From Thermoleophilia bacterium (GTDB taxonomy: Bacteria > Actinomycetota > Thermoleophilia > Miltoncostaeales > Miltoncostaeaceae): DNA of 40,837 bases. Position numbers and translations under genes: made by a program. The DNA is taken from assembly GCA_020438485.1 (NCBI GenBank), contig JAGQUM010000024.1, positions 1-40,837 on the forward strand, read 5' to 3'. This document shows, one piece after another, positions 33,013 through 40,837 of this stretch (its first letter is position 1; each line of letters starts with the position of its first letter). The notes below the pieces were generated by a model that saw only the letters and a program-made list of their open reading frames with translations, had not been told where the DNA came from and searched no databases.

Positions 33013-33042
33013 CCGAAAGACCAATTCGACCCGTACTTTCGG
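33013..33042 (-). terminator. inverted repeat after cysE
   Basis: CCGAAAG and CTTTCGG are separated by 16 bases, 11 nt past the cysE stop and about 80 bp upstream of the thioester gene. The AT-containing centre makes an operator or promoter element equally possible. Confidence 0.3.
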
Positions 33043-33052
33043 TCAGGTCGCG

Positions 33053-33847
33053 CTAGATGTGTGCCCCGTCTCCGTAGAACATGGGCTCATCCTGGGTGAG
33101 GGCCTTGACCTGGCGCTCGGCCCGTCCCATGCAGTCCGCCCCGGGGATGCGCGGCGGGGGCGTCCCGCCCTCGCGCAGCACCTTCACCTCGGCGTCGAGC
33201 CGCTCGATGCAGTCCATCAGCGAGCGGAACACGTCGGCCACCGGGTCGGGCAGCCGCTCGAGGCGGCCGTTCGCGTCGTCCGGGGCCACCTTGCGGCCGT
33301 CGATGATGACGGGGCGCCCCGGGTTGCCCACCACGGTCGAGCGCGGCGGCACGTCGCGCACCACGATGCTGCCCGCGCCGATCTTCGCGTCCTCGCCCAC
33401 CGTGATGGCGCCCAGCACCTGCGCCCCGGTGCCCACCACCACGCGGTCTCCGATGGTGGGATGGCGCTTTCCGCCCTGCTTGCCGGTGCCGCCCAGCGTG
33501 ACGCCCTGGTAGATGGTGACGTCGTCGCCGACCTCGGCCGTCTCGCCGATGACGACGCCCATGCCGTGATCGATGAACACGCCGTTGCCCAGCGTGGCGC
33601 CGGGGTGGATCTCGATGCCGGTGAGGAACCGCCCCACCTGCGACACCAGCCGGGCGCCGACCTTCATGTCGGCCCGGTACAGCGCGTGCCCCAACCGGTG
33701 GATCCAGACGGCGTGAAGTCCCTGGTACATCAGCAGCTCGAGCGGCGAGTGAAGCGCGGGGTCCCGCTCGCGGACGGCGCGGAAGTCGCGGGCGAGCGCG
33801 CTCCGCACGCGACTCAGCACACCTGACGTGGTGTTCTGGACGGTCAT
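33053..33847 (-). CDS. cysE: serine O-acetyltransferase
   Basis: 264-residue SAT of the short EpsC/CysE type. It acetylates serine with acetyl-CoA, the first step of cysteine synthesis. A helical N-terminus ([40 protein letters not shown]) leads to the left-handed beta-helix of hexapeptide repeats: [60 protein letters not shown]. The catalytic His/Asp are in FIDHGMG. The C-terminal tail (MFYGDGAHI) ends in Ile, the usual residue that docks into CysK. The ATG lies 7 nt after TATACT and lacks a ribosome binding site. cysK is 2 kb away on the same strand. Confidence 0.96.
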   Translation of the reverse strand: MTVQNTTSGVLSRVRSALARDFRAVRERDPALHSPLELLMYQGLHAVWIHRLGHALYRADMKVGARLVSQVGRFLTGIEIHPGATLGNGVFIDHGMGVVIGETAEVGDDVTIYQGVTLGGTGKQGGKRHPTIGDRVVVGTGAQVLGAITVGEDAKIGAGSIVVRDVPPRSTVVGNPGRPVIIDGRKVAPDDANGRLERLPDPVADVFRSLMDCIERLDAEVKVLREGGTPPPRIPGADCMGRAERQVKALTQDEPMFYGDGAHI

Positions 33848-33854
33848 CCGGCCA

Positions 33855-33864
33855 AGTATAGGCT
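33855..33864. promoter_or_regulatory. overlapping divergent -10 boxes of cysE and the GNAT gene
   Basis: TATACT (minus strand, 33855-33860) and TAGGCT (plus strand, 33859-33864) share two bases. Each ends 7 nt before its start codon. The two start codons are only 24 bp apart, so polymerase bound for one gene must exclude the other. Confidence 0.5.
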
Positions 33865-33871
33865 TCGTGGC

Positions 33872-34579
33872 ATGAGCGACAGCCCACTCGGTCCGGTCGT
33901 CACCGCCCCCGGCGCGACGTGCCGGCTGCGGCCCTCCCCCACCGCCCTCGCCGTCCGCCTGGACGGCCTGCGCGCCCGTGACGCGGCCGCGCTCGACGCC
34001 CTGCTGGCCCAGCTCCCCGCGCCCCCCTGGGACGCCGATGTACCGGCCGGCGACCCACTGGCGGGGCTGCTGGCCGCCGCGGGTTTCGGCGAGTACGCGC
34101 GCGGCACCCTGTGGGCACGCCCCGTGGAGGGCATCCCTGGCGCCGCGCCCGCGGGGCTGCTGCAGGTGGAGGACTACCGCAACACCATGGCCGGCCACTT
34201 CCTGGCCGCCGAGCGCCGCGCCATGGAGGGCCTCGGCGCGTTCGCCGAGATGGGCAGCCCGTCGGGCTACGAGTGGGGCGAGGGCCAGGGCGTGTTCGTC
34301 GTGGCGTACCTGCGCGGCGAACTGGTGGGTTTCGCGCACGCGGACATGCCGGACGGCATCATCGACTGGATGGGCGTCATCCCCGCCGCACGCCGTAAGG
34401 GCGTGGGGACGGCGCTGGTGCGGGGGCTGGCCGACCGGGTGCGCGCCGCCCGGGGCACGCACCTGATGGCGTTCGCGGAGGACGGGTCCGCCGGGGCACC
34501 CTTCTTGGCCGCGATGGGGTTCGCGGCCAAGGGGGCGCGGACCCTGCTGATCCTCCGCGCGGCCCCGGCCGTCGGCTAG
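33872..34579 (+). CDS. GNAT-family N-acetyltransferase
   Basis: 235-residue protein with a C-terminal GNAT domain. The acetyl-CoA loop is [20 protein letters not shown] (motif A, RRKGVG), preceded by the strand [20 protein letters not shown] and followed by [20 protein letters not shown]. The N-terminal 100 residues look like a degenerate first GNAT lobe ([20 protein letters not shown] and [15 protein letters not shown]). The acceptor is not predictable. It diverges from cysE across a tiny shared promoter. Its stop codon shares CTAG with the convergent beta-helix gene. Confidence 0.88.
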   Translation: MSDSPLGPVVTAPGATCRLRPSPTALAVRLDGLRARDAAALDALLAQLPAPPWDADVPAGDPLAGLLAAAGFGEYARGTLWARPVEGIPGAAPAGLLQVEDYRNTMAGHFLAAERRAMEGLGAFAEMGSPSGYEWGEGQGVFVVAYLRGELVGFAHADMPDGIIDWMGVIPAARRKGVGTALVRGLADRVRAARGTHLMAFAEDGSAGAPFLAAMGFAAKGARTLLILRAAPAVG

Positions 34580-35772
34580 CGGATCACCACCCTGGCCTTA
34601 CCGCGCGCGATGGCGCCGGTGGCCGCGGTCGCCATCAGCCGCACGGTGTAGACGCCGCGGGGCGCGGCGCGCCGGCCGATGCGGCGGTTCCACGCCACGG
34701 CCCGCGGGCCGGGGGCCACGCCCTGCAGGATGGTGGCCACACGGGTCCTGCCGCGGAACACGGTCGCCAAGACCGTGCCACGCGACGACAGCGCCACCGG
34801 CATGCGCACGCTGCGGCGGCCCACCACGGGCCGGCCCACCAACATCACCAGCCGCGACGCCGACGGGGCCGACGGGGCCGACGTCCCCTGGGGGCCCGTG
34901 GCGCCGGTGGCGCCCGTGGCTCCGTGCGCCCCGGTGGCGCCGGCCGACCCCGGCTCACCCCGCGGGCCCGCGGTGCCGGCGACGGCGATCGTGCGGGTGG
35001 GCTCGCCGTCCGACGCGTTGCCCATGAGGCGCACGTTGCCGGCGCTGACCAGCGTCCCGCCACCCGCGGGGGCGTACGCCAGCGCGTTCGAGGCCAGCGT
35101 GGAGTCGGCCACCGTGAGGCTGCCGCCGTTAACGGCGAGGGCGGCCGTCGAGGCGTTGGCCACCGTGGACCCGGTCACCAGCACGTCGGCCGACCCGCCG
35201 CCCGTGGGGGCCACCCGGATGCCCGTGCACGCGTTGAGGATCCGGCTGCGCGACACCGTGACATCCACGGCCGCCGCCGAGGGCGCCACGTCCACCCCGA
35301 CGGTCGCCTGCGCCACTGTCACGTCTTCGAGGGTCACGGAGCGGGCCTGGACGACCCGAACGCCCGCGGTGGCCGCCTGCGCCGACGTGGCGCCGCCGCA
35401 GTCGCCGCTTCCCCTGATCACCAGCGCCCGCAGCACCACGTCGTCCGTGGCGCCGGCGTTGACGATGACGCCGGGCGCCCCGCTCACGAGGATGCCGCCC
35501 GCCCCGTCGCCCGACACGTCCACGGTGAGGGCCTTCGTGATGGTGACCGATCCCCAGCCGCCGTGGTCGAGCGCGCCGATGGTCCCCCAGGCGGCGGTCT
35601 TGGACTGGGCGCCGGCCAACGTCTTGCACGGTGAGGTGCGGCTGCAGGGGTTGACGTCGTCGCCGACGCCGGACACCCAGGTCCGGGTGGCCTGGGCGTT
35701 CGCGGCGGCGGGCAGCGCGGCGCACACGGCGAGGGCGGAGAGCGCCGCGCGACTGCGGGCGTGACGGGGCAT
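34576..35772 (-). CDS. secreted beta-helix protein with a collagen-like segment
   Basis: 398-residue exported protein. Signal peptide to about residue 26 (ending AAANA). Residues 30-55 carry [20 protein letters not shown], a motif I know from secreted right-handed beta-helix proteins. Rungs follow to about 255 ([60 protein letters not shown]). Residues 266-296 are ten Gly-X-Y triplets ([20 protein letters not shown]), a short collagen-like stalk. A beta-rich C-terminal domain ([20 protein letters not shown]) resembles Ig-like 'FlgD-type' ends. No anchor is visible. Role unknown; surface adhesion or structure is a guess. GGAAGG precedes the ATG. Confidence 0.82.
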   Translation of the reverse strand: MPRHARSRAALSALAVCAALPAAANAQATRTWVSGVGDDVNPCSRTSPCKTLAGAQSKTAAWGTIGALDHGGWGSVTITKALTVDVSGDGAGGILVSGAPGVIVNAGATDDVVLRALVIRGSGDCGGATSAQAATAGVRVVQARSVTLEDVTVAQATVGVDVAPSAAAVDVTVSRSRILNACTGIRVAPTGGGSADVLVTGSTVANASTAALAVNGGSLTVADSTLASNALAYAPAGGGTLVSAGNVRLMGNASDGEPTRTIAVAGTAGPRGEPGSAGATGAHGATGATGATGPQGTSAPSAPSASRLVMLVGRPVVGRRSVRMPVALSSRGTVLATVFRGRTRVATILQGVAPGPRAVAWNRRIGRRAAPRGVYTVRLMATAATGAIARGKARVVIR

Positions 35773-35878
35773 GTGGCGGCCTTCCGGTGGGTGGGCGCGG
35801 CGCGGGTGTGCGTCGCGCGCCCGTCCATCGGCAGCCGGCGCGCGAACTTGAGCCTCCGGGCACGCCCGCGCGGTGTCG

Positions 35879-35909
35879 GTCGGGCCCGCCGCGTGCTCGC
35901 GGGCCCGAC
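35879..35909 (-). terminator. cysK terminator hairpin
   Basis: A perfect 11-bp stem (GTCGGGCCCGC/GCGGGCCCGAC) with a 9-nt loop begins 8 nt after the cysK stop codon. It ends the rrf2-adoK-cysK transcription unit. Confidence 0.65.
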
Positions 35910-35917
35910 GGGTGCCG

Positions 35918-36865
35918 TTACGCGTCCGCGAAGAGCGCGGTGCTGAGGTACCGCTCGCCCGTGTCCGGGAGGATCACGACGATGGTCTTGCCCTGGAACT
36001 CGGGGCGCCCGGCCAGCTCGAGCGCCGCTTTCACGTTCGCGCCCGCCGAGATGCCCACGAGGATGCCCTCGGTGCGAGCCAGGGCCCGCGACGTCTCGAA
36101 CGCATCGTCGGACGAGACCTGGATGACCTCGTCGTACGAGTCCGTGGCGAGCACGTCGGGGACGAAGCCGGCCCCGATGCCCTGGATCTTGTGGGGGCCG
36201 GGCGAACCGCCGGAAAGCACCGGCGAGTCGACGGGCTCGACGGCGACCACGTGAACGTCGGCCTTGCGCTGCTTGAGCACCTCACCGACGCCGGTGACCG
36301 TGCCGCCCGTGCCCACCCCGGCGACGAAGCCGGCGATGTCCCCGCCGGTGTCGGCCCAGATCTCCTCGGCCGTGGTGTTGCGGTGCACCTCGGGGTTCGC
36401 CCCGTTCTTGAACTGCTGCGGCACGAAGCTGTTCTCGGTGGAGGCGGCGATCTCCTCGGCCTTCGCGATGGCGCCGCGCATGCCCTCCGGGCCGGGCGTC
36501 AGCACCAGCTCGGCGCCGTAGGCCTTCAGCAGCGAGCGGCGCTCCATGCTCATGGTCTCGGGCATGCACAGGATCAGGTCGTAGCCCTTCGCCGCGGCGA
36601 CGAACGCCAACGCGATGCCGGTGTTGCCCGACGTGGGCTCCACGATCACGCTCTTGCCGGGCTCGATGAGGCCACCGCGCTCGGCCGCCTCGATCATCGC
36701 CAGGCCGATGCGGTCCTTCACGCTCCCGGCGGGGTTGAACGACTCGAGCTTGCCGAGCACCGTCGCGCCCGTCGCGTCGCCGGCCCGCAGGCGCACCAGC
36801 GGGGTGCCCCCGATGAGGTCGGTGATGCGGTCCGCCACGCGGCGGCCCGTCGTTGCAGTGCTCAC
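35918..36865 (-). CDS. cysK: cysteine synthase (O-acetylserine sulfhydrylase)
   Basis: 315-residue PLP enzyme making cysteine from O-acetylserine and sulfide. The PLP lysine is in [17 protein letters not shown]. The substrate loop [20 protein letters not shown], the phosphate-binding [14 protein letters not shown] and [14 protein letters not shown] are complete, and the length is standard. The GTG start has GGAGGAG upstream and overlaps the adenosine kinase stop as GTGA, so expression is coupled to it. It works with CysE (33053-33847), with which CysK usually forms a complex through the CysE C-terminal Ile. Confidence 0.97.
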   Translation of the reverse strand: MSTATTGRRVADRITDLIGGTPLVRLRAGDATGATVLGKLESFNPAGSVKDRIGLAMIEAAERGGLIEPGKSVIVEPTSGNTGIALAFVAAAKGYDLILCMPETMSMERRSLLKAYGAELVLTPGPEGMRGAIAKAEEIAASTENSFVPQQFKNGANPEVHRNTTAEEIWADTGGDIAGFVAGVGTGGTVTGVGEVLKQRKADVHVVAVEPVDSPVLSGGSPGPHKIQGIGAGFVPDVLATDSYDEVIQVSSDDAFETSRALARTEGILVGISAGANVKAALELAGRPEFQGKTIVVILPDTGERYLSTALFADA

Positions 36866-37878
36866 GTGTGCTCCTCCTGATGGATGGCTGCGGAAACGAG
36901 GGTGGTGATGTCGTCCTCCGGGCGGGCCCCGAAGTGCGAGATGACCTCGGCGGCCGCCGCGGACCCCGCGCGGGCGCACGCCGCCAGGTCCCAGCCGCGG
37001 GTGAGGCCGAAGAGAAAGCCCGACGCGAACAGATCGCCCGCCCCCGTGGTGTCGATCACGCGCTCGACGTGGTGCGCCGGCACGTCCAGCACCTCGTCGG
37101 GCGTCACCACCAGGCACCCCTGGTCGCTTCGTGTGACCACCACGACGGGGCAGCGGCCCCGCACGCGGTCGACCGCCTCCCACACGTCGGCACCCCCGAC
37201 CAGCGACAGGAGCTCGGCCTCGTTGGCGAACAGCAGGCCCAGGTCCGCGTCGAGCAGCTCGATGAACTCGTCGCGGTGCCGCTCCACGCAGAACGAATCG
37301 CTCAGCGTGAGCGCCACCGTGCGCCCGTGGGCCCGGGCAACGGCGATCGCCGCCCGCATGGCCTCCTTCGCCTTCGGCGGGTCCCACAGGTACCCCTCGA
37401 GGTAGGTGATGCCCGCGCCGGCGAACACGTCGTCGTCGATGTCGGCGGGCTGCAGCTCGGTGGATGCCCCGAGGTACGTGGCCATCGTGCGATGCGCGTC
37501 GGGCGTCACCATCACCATGCAGCGCGCGGTGGGCGCGCCGTCGTTCGCCGGGGGTACGCGGAAGTCGACGCCCGTCGCCCGGATGTCGTGGGCGAAGAAC
37601 TCCCCGAGCTGATCGTCGCGAACCTTGCCGACGTACGCCACCCGGGCGCCGAGGGCCGCCGCCCCGGCCATGGTGTTCGCGCAGGACCCGCCCGATACCT
37701 CCACGGCGGGACCCATGTCGCGGTAGATCTCCTCGGAGCGCTCGCCGTCGACCAGGGTCATGGACCCCTTCACCAGGCCATGGCGCTCCAGAAACGCCTC
37801 ATCGGCGTGCGTCAGCACGTCCACTATCGCGTTGCCGATGCCCGCGATGTCCCACCGCACGTCGTCCGTCTGGCTCAT
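36862..37878 (-). CDS. adenosine kinase-like PfkB sugar kinase
   Basis: 338-residue PfkB/ribokinase-family kinase. The N-terminal [20 protein letters not shown] and [20 protein letters not shown] bind the sugar; the C-terminal [20 protein letters not shown] holds the catalytic Asp and the ATP anion hole. Bacterial relatives of this length are usually adenosine kinases, salvaging adenosine to AMP. Its place between an Rrf2 regulator and cysK supports this: adenosine arises when S-adenosylhomocysteine is broken down in sulfur recycling. Another PfkB sugar substrate is possible. A G-rich ribosome binding site (GGGGGGA) precedes the ATG. Confidence 0.87.
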   Translation of the reverse strand: MSQTDDVRWDIAGIGNAIVDVLTHADEAFLERHGLVKGSMTLVDGERSEEIYRDMGPAVEVSGGSCANTMAGAAALGARVAYVGKVRDDQLGEFFAHDIRATGVDFRVPPANDGAPTARCMVMVTPDAHRTMATYLGASTELQPADIDDDVFAGAGITYLEGYLWDPPKAKEAMRAAIAVARAHGRTVALTLSDSFCVERHRDEFIELLDADLGLLFANEAELLSLVGGADVWEAVDRVRGRCPVVVVTRSDQGCLVVTPDEVLDVPAHHVERVIDTTGAGDLFASGFLFGLTRGWDLAACARAGSAAAAEVISHFGARPEDDITTLVSAAIHQEEHT

Positions 37879-37945
37879 GCCGTCCCCCCGCCCGTTGCCG
37901 TCCGCGGCCGTCCGCGGCCACCGGTCAACCTAACGCGCGGGCCTC

Positions 37946-38356
37946 TCATATGTGGAACATGGGCGCGTTCTGGGCCTGCGCCTCGCGCTCGACCATGTCG
38001 GCGATCGTGAGCTCGGAGAGGCGTTCGGCCAGCGCCGCCGCGACGTCGCGCCAGACCTCGTCGACCGCCGACGGCGTGGCGGACAGGTCCTGCCCCAGCG
38101 GACCGTCGACCACCTCCACCACGTCCCGCAGCGTCACGGACGCCGGGGGGCGGCGGAACGAGTAGCCGCCCTTGACCCCGCGCTGGCTCTGGAGGATGCC
38201 GGCGCGGCGCAGCGGCACGAACAGGTGCTCCAGCACGTGAAGCGCGAGCCCGCGGGTCTCGGCGATGTCCTGGATGGGCACGGGCCCGCCGGAGCGGCAC
38301 GCCAGCTCGGCCAGCGCCCCCACGGCGGCGCGGCTCTTGTCGCTGACGACGATCAC
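37946..38356 (-). CDS. Rrf2-family regulator (CymR-like, without an Fe-S cysteine triad)
   Basis: 136-residue Rrf2 winged-helix regulator. It starts with VSDKSRAAVGALAELACRSG and continues with VPIQDIAETRGLALHVLEHL, the recognition helix and wing (LRRAGILQSQRGVKGGYSFR) and SVTLRDVVEVVDGPL. The three clustered cysteines of IscR/NsrR that hold an Fe-S cluster are missing; the region reads LSATPSAVDEVWRDV. It is therefore more like CymR, which senses cysteine status together with CysK. Position upstream of adoK-cysK agrees. The GTG start is preceded by an AT-rich region with an inverted repeat (38366-38399). Confidence 0.92.
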   Translation of the reverse strand: MIVVSDKSRAAVGALAELACRSGGPVPIQDIAETRGLALHVLEHLFVPLRRAGILQSQRGVKGGYSFRRPPASVTLRDVVEVVDGPLGQDLSATPSAVDEVWRDVAAALAERLSELTIADMVEREAQAQNAPMFHI

Positions 38357-38365
38357 GGCGTCCCT

Positions 38366-38399
38366 AAAACCAAGAAACCCTGCGGCATTCTTTGAGTTT
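38366..38399. promoter_or_regulatory. AT-rich inverted repeat upstream of rrf2
   Basis: AAAACCAAGAA and TTCTTTGAGTTT are imperfect inverted arms around 11 bases, in the only clearly AT-rich patch nearby. It starts 10 bp upstream of the rrf2 start codon, a natural place for the promoter and for autoregulation by an Rrf2 protein. Confidence 0.5.
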
Positions 38400-38434
38400 A
38401 CACCACGGGCGGGTCGCTGGCCGAGGTGCGGGTC

Positions 38435-38884
38435 CTACTCCTCGGCGAGCATGAAGTTCTCGACGCCCTCCCGCGTGAACGCGGGTACGTGGGCGTCGGG
38501 CCGCCGCATGCCGCGCAGCTGGTACACCTTCTCGACGGCGTCGAACCAGCCGTCGAGGTCGCCGACCATGAGCTCGTACACGCACTCGGGCGTGTGGATC
38601 AGCAGCCGCGGCCGCCGGCCGCCCACGGGGATGTCGCCCGGATGCTTGGGCCAGCGCTCGACCTCCGTGATGTCGTCGAGGCGCATCTCGTGGCGCCGCG
38701 CGCGCAGCAGCGTGTCGAGCGGTGTGGGCACGAAGACGAGGCGCTCGTCGCTGAGCGACAGCGTCCCGTGCCGTGCGTACCATCCGTTCTGCAGGTCGGC
38801 GCCGCCGGACTTCCGCACATGTTCGCCCGCGCGGGGCTTGTCGGGCTGGGGACGGCCTTTCGGCAGTCTGTGGTTCTCGGCCAC
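38435..38884 (-). CDS. PH/GRAM-like domain protein
   Basis: 149-residue soluble protein. After a basic head (residues 1-30) it shows GGADLQNGWYARHGTLSLSD, ERLVFVPTPLDTLLRARRHE and MRLDDITEVERWP, the strand pattern of bacterial PH/GRAM domains ('gives a signal, defines where a constant is stored'). The domain ends with the amphipathic helix LDGWFDAVEKVYQLRGMRRP. The biological role is unknown. The GTG at 38882-38884 has a GGGAG ribosome binding site and a TAGCCT box farther upstream. It lies upstream of rrf2 on the same strand, with the AT-rich region between. Confidence 0.75.
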   Translation of the reverse strand: MAENHRLPKGRPQPDKPRAGEHVRKSGGADLQNGWYARHGTLSLSDERLVFVPTPLDTLLRARRHEMRLDDITEVERWPKHPGDIPVGGRRPRLLIHTPECVYELMVGDLDGWFDAVEKVYQLRGMRRPDAHVPAFTREGVENFMLAEE

Positions 38885-38995
38885 GGTGCTCCCTCGGCAT
38901 GGATGCTCGGCGGAGGCTAGCAGCCGCCCTCCCTGGCCTCCGGCGTGCGCCTGTGGCACGCTGGTGTGCGTCCCCCGCCACCGACGGATCGCGTC

Positions 38996-39367
38996 ATGCC
39001 GGACCTCCCCCCCGCCTCAACCACGCTGTGGAACCGCGCGGTCTCGGACCGCGACTTCTGCGAGGCCCTCATCCGGGACCCGCTGCGGGCACTGGCCGAC
39101 ACGCCCGGCATCACGGCCACACCCGACCAGGTGCGGCGCCTCGAGGGGATGACGCTCGCCGAACGGGAGCGCGCGGTCCGTGAGCTGGTGACCGAGGTCG
39201 CCGCGCGGCGCGCCCGCGAGCAGTGGGGCGACCGCGCCTGGACCCCCGACGACGACGCCGAGTTCGACGTGATGTTCCACCTGCGTGACCCCCGAACGCC
39301 GCCCCCGCCGTCCCGCAAGGACGACGACGATGACGACGACGGCGACGAGGAGGCGTTCGTCTCGTAG
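38996..39367 (+). CDS. small protein with NHLP/Os1348-like helical region and acidic tail
   Basis: 123-residue protein. Residues 8-60 (TTLWNRAVSDRDFCEALIRD, PLRALADTPGITATPDQVRR, LEGMTLAERERAVREL) look like the helical leader fold of nitrile-hydratase-alpha-like (NHLP/Os1348 clan) peptides, with the typical 'F-x-x-x-L-x-x-D-P' pattern. The rest is charged, contains WGDRAWTPDDDAEFDVMFHL and ends in a run of aspartates (KDDDDDDDGDEEAFVS). Those leaders usually belong to modified peptides, but no maturase gene is near, so this may be only a shared fold. The ATG at 38996 is chosen over an upstream GTG-type start (38945). The ribosome binding site is weak. Confidence 0.7.
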   Translation: MPDLPPASTTLWNRAVSDRDFCEALIRDPLRALADTPGITATPDQVRRLEGMTLAERERAVRELVTEVAARRAREQWGDRAWTPDDDAEFDVMFHLRDPRTPPPPSRKDDDDDDDGDEEAFVS

Positions 39368-39370
39368 CCC

Positions 39371-39404
39371 GCGAGCCCGCCGCCCCGGAAGGCGGCGGGC
39401 TCGC
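39371..39404. terminator. strong bidirectional terminator hairpin
   Basis: A perfect 14-bp stem (GCGAGCCCGCCGCC and its complement) with a 6-nt loop sits between the convergent small acidic-tail gene and hppA, 3 nt after one stop and 11 nt from the other. Confidence 0.75.
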
Positions 39405-39415
39405 GCATGACGCTG

Positions 39416-40837
39416 CTACGTGAGGAACGGGATGAGCAGGATCGCCACGATGTTGGCGATCTTGATCATCGGGTTGATCGCGGGGCCGGCGGTGTCCTTG
39501 TAGGGATCACCGACGGTGTCGCCGGTCACGGCCGCCTTGTGGGCGTCCGAGCCCTTGCCGCCGTGCGCGCCGTCCTCGATCAGCTTCTTGGCGTTGTCCC
39601 ACGCGCCGCCGCCCGAGGTCATGGAGATGGCCACGAACAGGCCGGTCACGATCACGCCCAGCAGCAGGCCGCCCAGCATCTCGCGCCCGTTGGCCTTGCC
39701 GAACACGAAGGCCACGATGATGGGGAACACGATCGGGATGAGGCCCGGAATGAGCATCTCCCTCTGCGCGGACGATGTCACGATGCGCACGCAGCGCGCG
39801 TAGTCGGGCGTGTCCGTGCCCTCCATGATGCCCGGCTTCTCCTTGAACTGCCGGCGCACCTCGTTCACCACGGCGCCGCCGGCACGGCCCACGGCCTCCA
39901 TCGAGAACGCGGCGAACAGGAACGGCATCATGCCGCCCACGAGCAGGCCGATCACCACGAACGGGTTGGACAGCGAGAAGTTCACGGTGGCCACGTCGGG
40001 GCCCATCGCGTGCTTGAGCTCCTCGAAGTAGCTGACGAACAGCACGACGGCAGCCAGGCCGGCCGAACCGATGGCGTAGCCCTTCGTGACCGCCTTCGTG
40101 GTGTTGCCCACGGCGTCGAGCGGGTCCGTGATGCCACGGACCGCCTCGGGCATGTCGGCCATCTCGGCGATGCCGCCGGCGTTGTCGGTGATGGGGCCGA
40201 ACGCGTCCAGCGCCACGACGATGCCGGCCATCGACAGCATGGCCATGACGGCCGTGCCGACGCCGTAGAAGCCGCCCAGCTCGTACGCGCCCGCGATGCC
40301 GGCCACGATCACGATCACCGGCAGGGCGGTGGACTTCAGCGACACCGCGAGGCCCGCGATGATGTTCGTCGCGTGGCCCGTCTCGGACGCCTCCGCGACG
40401 CTCTTGACCGGGCGCCACGCGGTACCCGTGAAGTACTCGGTGATGGCCACGAGGCCCATGGTCACGCCGATGCCGATGAGCGCGCACCAGTAGTAGTCGC
40501 TCCACGAGCCCATCGGGCCGTTCTCGGGCTTCGCGATGGCCCCGTCCATGAGCCACTTCGTGACCGGCCAGAAACCGATGGCGGCCAGTACGGCCGCGAC
40601 GGCCAGGCCGCCGTACAGCGCGGCGGTGACGTTGCCGCCCTCCTTCACGCGCACGAACCACGTCCCGATGATCGACGCGATGATGGACACCGCACCGAGG
40701 GCCAGCGGGTAGATCACGGCGTTCGTCGTGAGCGTGGTGAAGAACAGCGAGCCCAGGAACATCACGGCGACCATGGTCACCGCGTACGTCTCGAACAGGT
40801 CGGCGGCCATGCCCGCGCAGTCGCCGACGTTGTCGCC
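39416..40837 (-). CDS. hppA: K+-independent membrane H+-translocating pyrophosphatase, partial (N-terminus missing)
   Basis: C-terminal 473 residues of the proton-pumping pyrophosphatase; the gene continues past the right edge, so the first 200 or so residues are absent. The fragment starts in the conserved [20 protein letters not shown] and includes [40 protein letters not shown] and the C-terminal [20 protein letters not shown]. About ten membrane helices are present. It couples hydrolysis of pyrophosphate to export of protons. Known: Lys in GNTTKA with Thr three residues later marks the K+-independent class. Leftward transcription ends at the hairpin 39371-39404. Confidence 0.97.
   Translation of the reverse strand, partial: GDNVGDCAGMAADLFETYAVTMVAVMFLGSLFFTTLTTNAVIYPLALGAVSIIASIIGTWFVRVKEGGNVTAALYGGLAVAAVLAAIGFWPVTKWLMDGAIAKPENGPMGSWSDYYWCALIGIGVTMGLVAITEYFTGTAWRPVKSVAEASETGHATNIIAGLAVSLKSTALPVIVIVAGIAGAYELGGFYGVGTAVMAMLSMAGIVVALDAFGPITDNAGGIAEMADMPEAVRGITDPLDAVGNTTKAVTKGYAIGSAGLAAVVLFVSYFEELKHAMGPDVATVNFSLSNPFVVIGLLVGGMMPFLFAAFSMEAVGRAGGAVVNEVRRQFKEKPGIMEGTDTPDYARCVRIVTSSAQREMLIPGLIPIVFPIIVAFVFGKANGREMLGGLLLGVIVTGLFVAISMTSGGGAWDNAKKLIEDGAHGGKGSDAHKAAVTGDTVGDPYKDTAGPAINPMIKIANIVAILLIPFLT

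Noticed and set aside
29698-33099. Very long open frame (1133 codons) on the plus strand opposite pcrA and the thioester gene
   Set aside because: It is antisense to recognisable genes, is His/Arg/Gly-rich and shows no family motif; long shadow frames are expected at this G+C content.
1-40837. CRISPR array, insertion sequence, integrase or att site
   Set aside because: No spaced direct repeats, transposase or integrase motifs were seen on either strand.

Overview
This 40.8-kb window is G+C-rich bacterial chromosome, very probably from an actinobacterium. GTG starts are common, several genes look leaderless, and there is an F420-dependent NADP reductase gene (npdG), a K+-independent H+-pyrophosphatase and an actinobacterial-type LexA box. 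My best guess is Thermoleophilia (Solirubrobacter/Patulibacter-like); that is inference from gene content only. I see no rRNA, tRNA, CRISPR array, prophage or insertion sequence.

Layout. 0.1-5.1 kb: a secreted CARDB/DUF11-like protein, a 14-TMS drug-exporter-type MFS protein, two small hypotheticals (one behind a textbook SOS box) and an anchored DUF4097-like protein. 5.2-9.6 kb: a stand-alone CheW, thiamine-phosphate kinase ThiL, a hydroxynitrile-lyase-like cupin, an FtsH-type protease and a small zincin.

9.6-22.3 kb is the most interesting part: a divergent nitrogen-scavenging locus. Leftward runs UAAP1-UAAP2-urea(guanidine) carboxylase-allophanate hydrolase, each junction a 4-base GTGA overlap. 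Rightward runs a TetR regulator, a creatininase-family amidohydrolase, a type III glutamine synthetase and an SsuABC/TauABC-type importer. The two UAAP proteins imply that the true substrate is guanidine: carboxylation, deimination by the UAAP pair, then hydrolysis of allophanate to ammonia, which GlnT can assimilate. Three copies of the same 19-bp imperfect palindrome lie just upstream of the carboxylase operon, the creatininase-glnT pair and the transporter. They are probably operators of the adjacent TetR, making this one regulon under a repressor instead of a guanidine riboswitch.

22.3-27.8 kb: an orphan secreted protein with less G+C, flanked by two gene-free stretches, then a DUF6882-like protein, a nitroreductase, an asparaginase and a PadR/HAAS-type membrane protein pair. 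27.8-31.5 kb: a pcrA-folD-npdG operon. 31.5-35.8 kb: a secreted thioester-domain protein, serine acetyltransferase CysE, a divergent GNAT enzyme and a beta-helix/collagen-like secreted protein. 35.9-38.4 kb: an Rrf2 regulator, adenosine kinase and cysteine synthase cluster, which with CysE covers cysteine synthesis. 38.4-40.8 kb: a PH/GRAM-like protein, a small protein with an acidic tail, and the C-terminal part of H+-pyrophosphatase HppA running off the right edge.

Two expression features recur. Many genes have a TANNNT -10 box ending 6-8 nt before the start codon and no Shine-Dalgarno sequence, as expected for leaderless mRNAs. Convergent genes are separated by strong GC hairpins or share the four bases CTAG as overlapping stop codons.
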